Source: JACKCP01 sp051744925 (GTDB taxonomy: Bacteria > Desulfobacterota > Desulfobacteria > Desulfobacterales > JACKCP01). Taken from it: a stretch of 32,126 nucleotides of DNA. How positions within the stretch are numbered: position 1 is the stretch's first letter; each line of letters opens with the position of its first letter. This document shows, piece by piece, positions 30,204 through 32,126 of this stretch. A program made the position numbers and the translations under genes. The stretch is from the NCBI GenBank assembly GCA_051744925.1, contig JBNJDM010000019.1, positions 1 to 32,126 of the forward strand. The letters run 5' to 3'. The notes under the pieces were generated by a model. It did no database searches. It was not told the DNA's origin and worked only from the letters and a program-made list of their open reading frames with translations.

Positions 30204-31463
30204 CTATTGCTTAACTGAAAAGGGATTTAGAAACTGCCGTCTCCAAAGAAGTTTTTTATCTACTTCATTTAGCCCGGCTTCTTCACAGACGGCGTCCCAA
30301 TTTTGTTCGATGGCGGCAGTCAGGTTACCGAATATTTCGCGGGCTTCTTCTTTAGAAAGAAGGAAGTTGTGAGCGGTCTCAAGGCAGGTTTTGAGTTGAC
30401 TCAGATTGTTGCCGCCAGATATGAGCATGGCCTGTGAAGCCTCATTTCCTGTTCGGCCTTGCGGACAAATGTCATACGCAGGTGTCAGGGTCAATACTTT
30501 ACCGTCCCAAAACGCAGCATGATTTCGGGCATGATCGTCGGTATTGCCACACAGAATATTGAAGACAAGCCGGGAGAACAGCTCTTGCAGCGTCTGCTTC
30601 GGGTTGGTAAAGTGGTGGCGGATAATCTCAGATAAGGTTTCATAGCTGGCGTACCTCGCCATCATCTCATCTAAGCGAAATAGAGTCAGAGCTGAGACCA
30701 TGGCCCTTCGAGCCCACTTGTTACCTTTTGGCACCCGGTCAAAGCGCTCGATTAACAGTATGTCTTTGTTAGCTGCCTTAGCCTGTTTTACTGGCGCAAC
30801 ATTCAATCCGGCCAATTCAGCCAGGCGCATTGCGATGAATTCAGCTTTAACGACGCTGTACAGATCGGAGCTGGATGAAAACTTGGCCACATATTTTTTG
30901 CCCTGATCTTGAATTAAGGCTTTAGGACGAGCGCCACCAATAGAGCTGCCATGGAACAAGGCCTGATCCAAATCCGGTGTAAGGGGCACGCCTTTTTCGA
31001 CCCGTTCTGCAGATTCAATCAATTCTTCCATACTTACATTATTTGCGGTGCGTGGCACATATTCTGTAGGAGAGAGTTGAAAATCAAGTGCACCGATCCG
31101 GTCCGAGCCGGACTCCAGTAGATAGGTCAGTTCATCTAGCTCGGCAGTATCAGCGTTGGCACCTTTAACCCCCAATTTTTTGTTGATAATCACACGGCGG
31201 CCCCACGCATCAGGCGCGGCATCCCTGATACAGCCGGGTATGGTCAAGCCCGCGGACAAGGGAAGCACCCCAGCTTTTAGTGGTAATTCGGGTTCGTAAA
31301 TTGGAATTGCAGGTTTGCTGTCACCAATACGATCCAGGTAGCTTTTACCATAGTTGAACATGATATTGTTGTTATCAGCTTCAAGCCGCCCGGCTACAAC
31401 AGGCTCAGTTTCGCCCGGCAGCCATATCCAGACAAAGGCTTCTTTTTCCGTCTTAGAAGTCAT
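30204..31463 (-). CDS. hipA: HipA-type serine/threonine kinase toxin
   Basis: A 419-residue HipA kinase; E. coli HipA (440) phosphorylates glutamyl-tRNA synthetase and induces persistence. The N-terminal HipA_N domain (about 10-130) has the usual IPGCIRDAAPDAWGRR. The kinase core has the Ser/Gly loop SSIGGARPK at 173-181, Lys194, ERFDR (239-243), catalytic NTDDHARNH (307-315) with Asp309 or Asp310, and the metal-binding YDICP (330-334). All active-site residues look intact. Its start overlaps the antitoxin gene by 11 nt. Base composition is visibly richer in G+C than the neighbouring genes, which suggests horizontal acquisition. The target is unknown here. Confidence 0.93.
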   Translation of the reverse strand: MTSKTEKEAFVWIWLPGETEPVVAGRLEADNNNIMFNYGKSYLDRIGDSKPAIPIYEPELPLKAGVLPLSAGLTIPGCIRDAAPDAWGRRVIINKKLGVKGANADTAELDELTYLLESGSDRIGALDFQLSPTEYVPRTANNVSMEELIESAERVEKGVPLTPDLDQALFHGSSIGGARPKALIQDQGKKYVAKFSSSSDLYSVVKAEFIAMRLAELAGLNVAPVKQAKAANKDILLIERFDRVPKGNKWARRAMVSALTLFRLDEMMARYASYETLSEIIRHHFTNPKQTLQELFSRLVFNILCGNTDDHARNHAAFWDGKVLTLTPAYDICPQGRTGNEASQAMLISGGNNLSQLKTCLETAHNFLLSKEEAREIFGNLTAAIEQNWDAVCEEAGLNEVDKKLLWRRQFLNPFSVKQ

Positions 31464-31791
31464 CGCGCACCGCTTTGGATTTCTTGCGAACCGATTTTGG
31501 CAGGAGCGCCAGCTTTTCTTTGGTTTGATGCAGGTAGTTTGTCATCGCGCTTTCATCGGAATCAAACAGCTTGACACCAACAATGGTTGCCACTTCAAAC
31601 ACGGCTCCGATTTCACATTTAAGGTTTCCTTTTTCGATGCGTTGCAGCAGTCCTCTGGAAATACCAGCGCGATCGGCCAATTCCTGAGCAGTTAGCTTGC
31701 GTTCATTACGTGCTTCGCGGATCAATGCTCCAAGCAGGGCAGCCGCATCGCGGCTATAGCGAGAGTAGGTGCGTATGATGGATTTTGGCAT
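31453..31791 (-). CDS. hipB: HipB-type antitoxin, XRE family DNA-binding protein
   Basis: A 112-residue protein with a helix-turn-helix domain (about 20-78). LTAQELADRAGISRGLLQRIEKG is the recognition unit, with Ser45-Arg46 on the second helix. The C-terminal part (HQTKEKLALLPKSVRKKSKAV) is basic and probably flexible. It is placed before the toxin with an 11-nt overlap, the normal order for HipBA, and should repress its own operon and neutralise HipA. AAGGG stands six to seven nucleotides before the ATG. Composition matches hipA, unlike the rest of the window. Confidence 0.9.
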   Translation of the reverse strand: MPKSIIRTYSRYSRDAAALLGALIREARNERKLTAQELADRAGISRGLLQRIEKGNLKCEIGAVFEVATIVGVKLFDSDESAMTNYLHQTKEKLALLPKSVRKKSKAVRDDF

Positions 31792-32126
31792 TGTTTTCCC
31801 TTTGGTTTATATATAGATCATTAGATAGGTTTATGATCTTTTTGTGAACCACAAGGTAGTGGGTTTTTATCATCTTGTCAAGAGTAAAATGAGCCACTTG
31901 TAAACCATATAATGTTTTTATGAGCTATAAAGAGACCATATTTTAACCATTTTTGGATACAGTTTACAAAAAGTTGTCTGATTTTATTTTGGTCTGACCT
32001 GTATATTTAAATGCAAAATATAAATGTCCGGCCTGTGAGCTTTTCGAGGGTCCGGGTTTATTGGATGGTTGAACAAAGCCGCTACCTCGGCAGAAATTAT
32101 TAAAAATATGGTGTATAATATTTTAA
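31792..32126. other. Gene-free stretch upstream of hipB
   Basis: About 335 bp to the window edge without a supported gene. It should hold the hipBA promoter and operator. AT-rich sequence next to hipB includes TATATAT (31808-31814) as a possible -10 region for the minus strand. Several AACCAT-like words recur (near 31849, 31903 and 31946). Nothing else was recognised; a gene could begin beyond the edge. Confidence 0.5.
31816..31838 (-). promoter_or_regulatory. Candidate HipB operator
   Basis: GATCAT (31816-31821) and ATGATC (31833-31838) form an inverted repeat with an 11-bp spacer, next to the possible -10 box TATATA and 25 to 47 bp upstream of the hipB start. Position and symmetry suit autorepression by a dimeric XRE protein. 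The arms are short, so chance is not excluded. Confidence 0.4.

Noticed and set aside
31875..31913. Plus-strand promoter TTGTCA...TATAAT upstream of hipB
   Set aside because: The boxes are 27 bp apart and no plus-strand gene follows within the window.

Overview
The window is an AT-rich bacterial chromosome segment whose gene content points to a Desulfobacterota (formerly Deltaproteobacteria) organism, most likely of the Desulfobacteria type. The pointers are a FlgM gene paired with a DVU0524-like partner, a YedF selenium-metabolism protein, a gene with an in-frame UGA that reads as a selenoprotein, and a large soluble REC/HDOD/HD-GYP signalling cluster. This assignment rests on gene families, not on a ribosomal RNA, and the genus cannot be named. 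No rRNA, tRNA or CRISPR array was seen.

Left part (1-8400): a compact minus-strand housekeeping operon reads phoH, a 7TM-HD phosphodiesterase of the PgpH type, ybeY, pdxJ, bifunctional nnr (NAD(P)HX epimerase/dehydratase), tsaE and an aspartate kinase, ending at an intrinsic terminator at about 46-87. Its leader carries a long terminator-like hairpin directly upstream of phoH. Plus-strand cvpA and mazG follow.

Middle (9760-14980): a small flagellar regulatory block (DVU0524-like gene, flgM and an unrecognised gene) has a good sigma-28 promoter candidate. A zinc-ribbon NUDIX hydrolase, class II fructose-bisphosphate aldolase, a lysine exporter of the LysO family split into two genes, and yedF come next. 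From 14964 to 19712 five overlapping or closely spaced minus-strand genes form a cytoplasmic signalling module: REC-histidine kinase, REC-HD-GYP, HDOD, REC-PAS and a lone REC.

Right part (19890-32126): a 61-residue orphan protein, polA, a CoA-binding protein overlapping a cysteine-rich small protein, then the minus-strand operon priA, metallophosphoesterase, DUF1573-like selenoprotein and HAD phosphatase. In the selenoprotein, UGA replaces the first Cys codon of the usual CGC motif and the frame then stays open for 156 codons to a normal stop. An SDR/DUF2867 gene and a hipBA toxin-antitoxin pair follow. The hipBA pair is visibly richer in G+C than everything else and looks acquired.

Scattered between genes is a roughly 146-bp palindromic repeat family (three full copies at 11726, 20147 and 23170) plus shorter or decayed relatives. 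It behaves like a MITE or REP-type element. A second, unrelated large inverted repeat built on a CACGGAGGCACGGAGGC-like arm lies next to polA. The items that most deserve a second look are the selenoprotein, the palindromic repeat family, the phoH leader and the signalling cluster.
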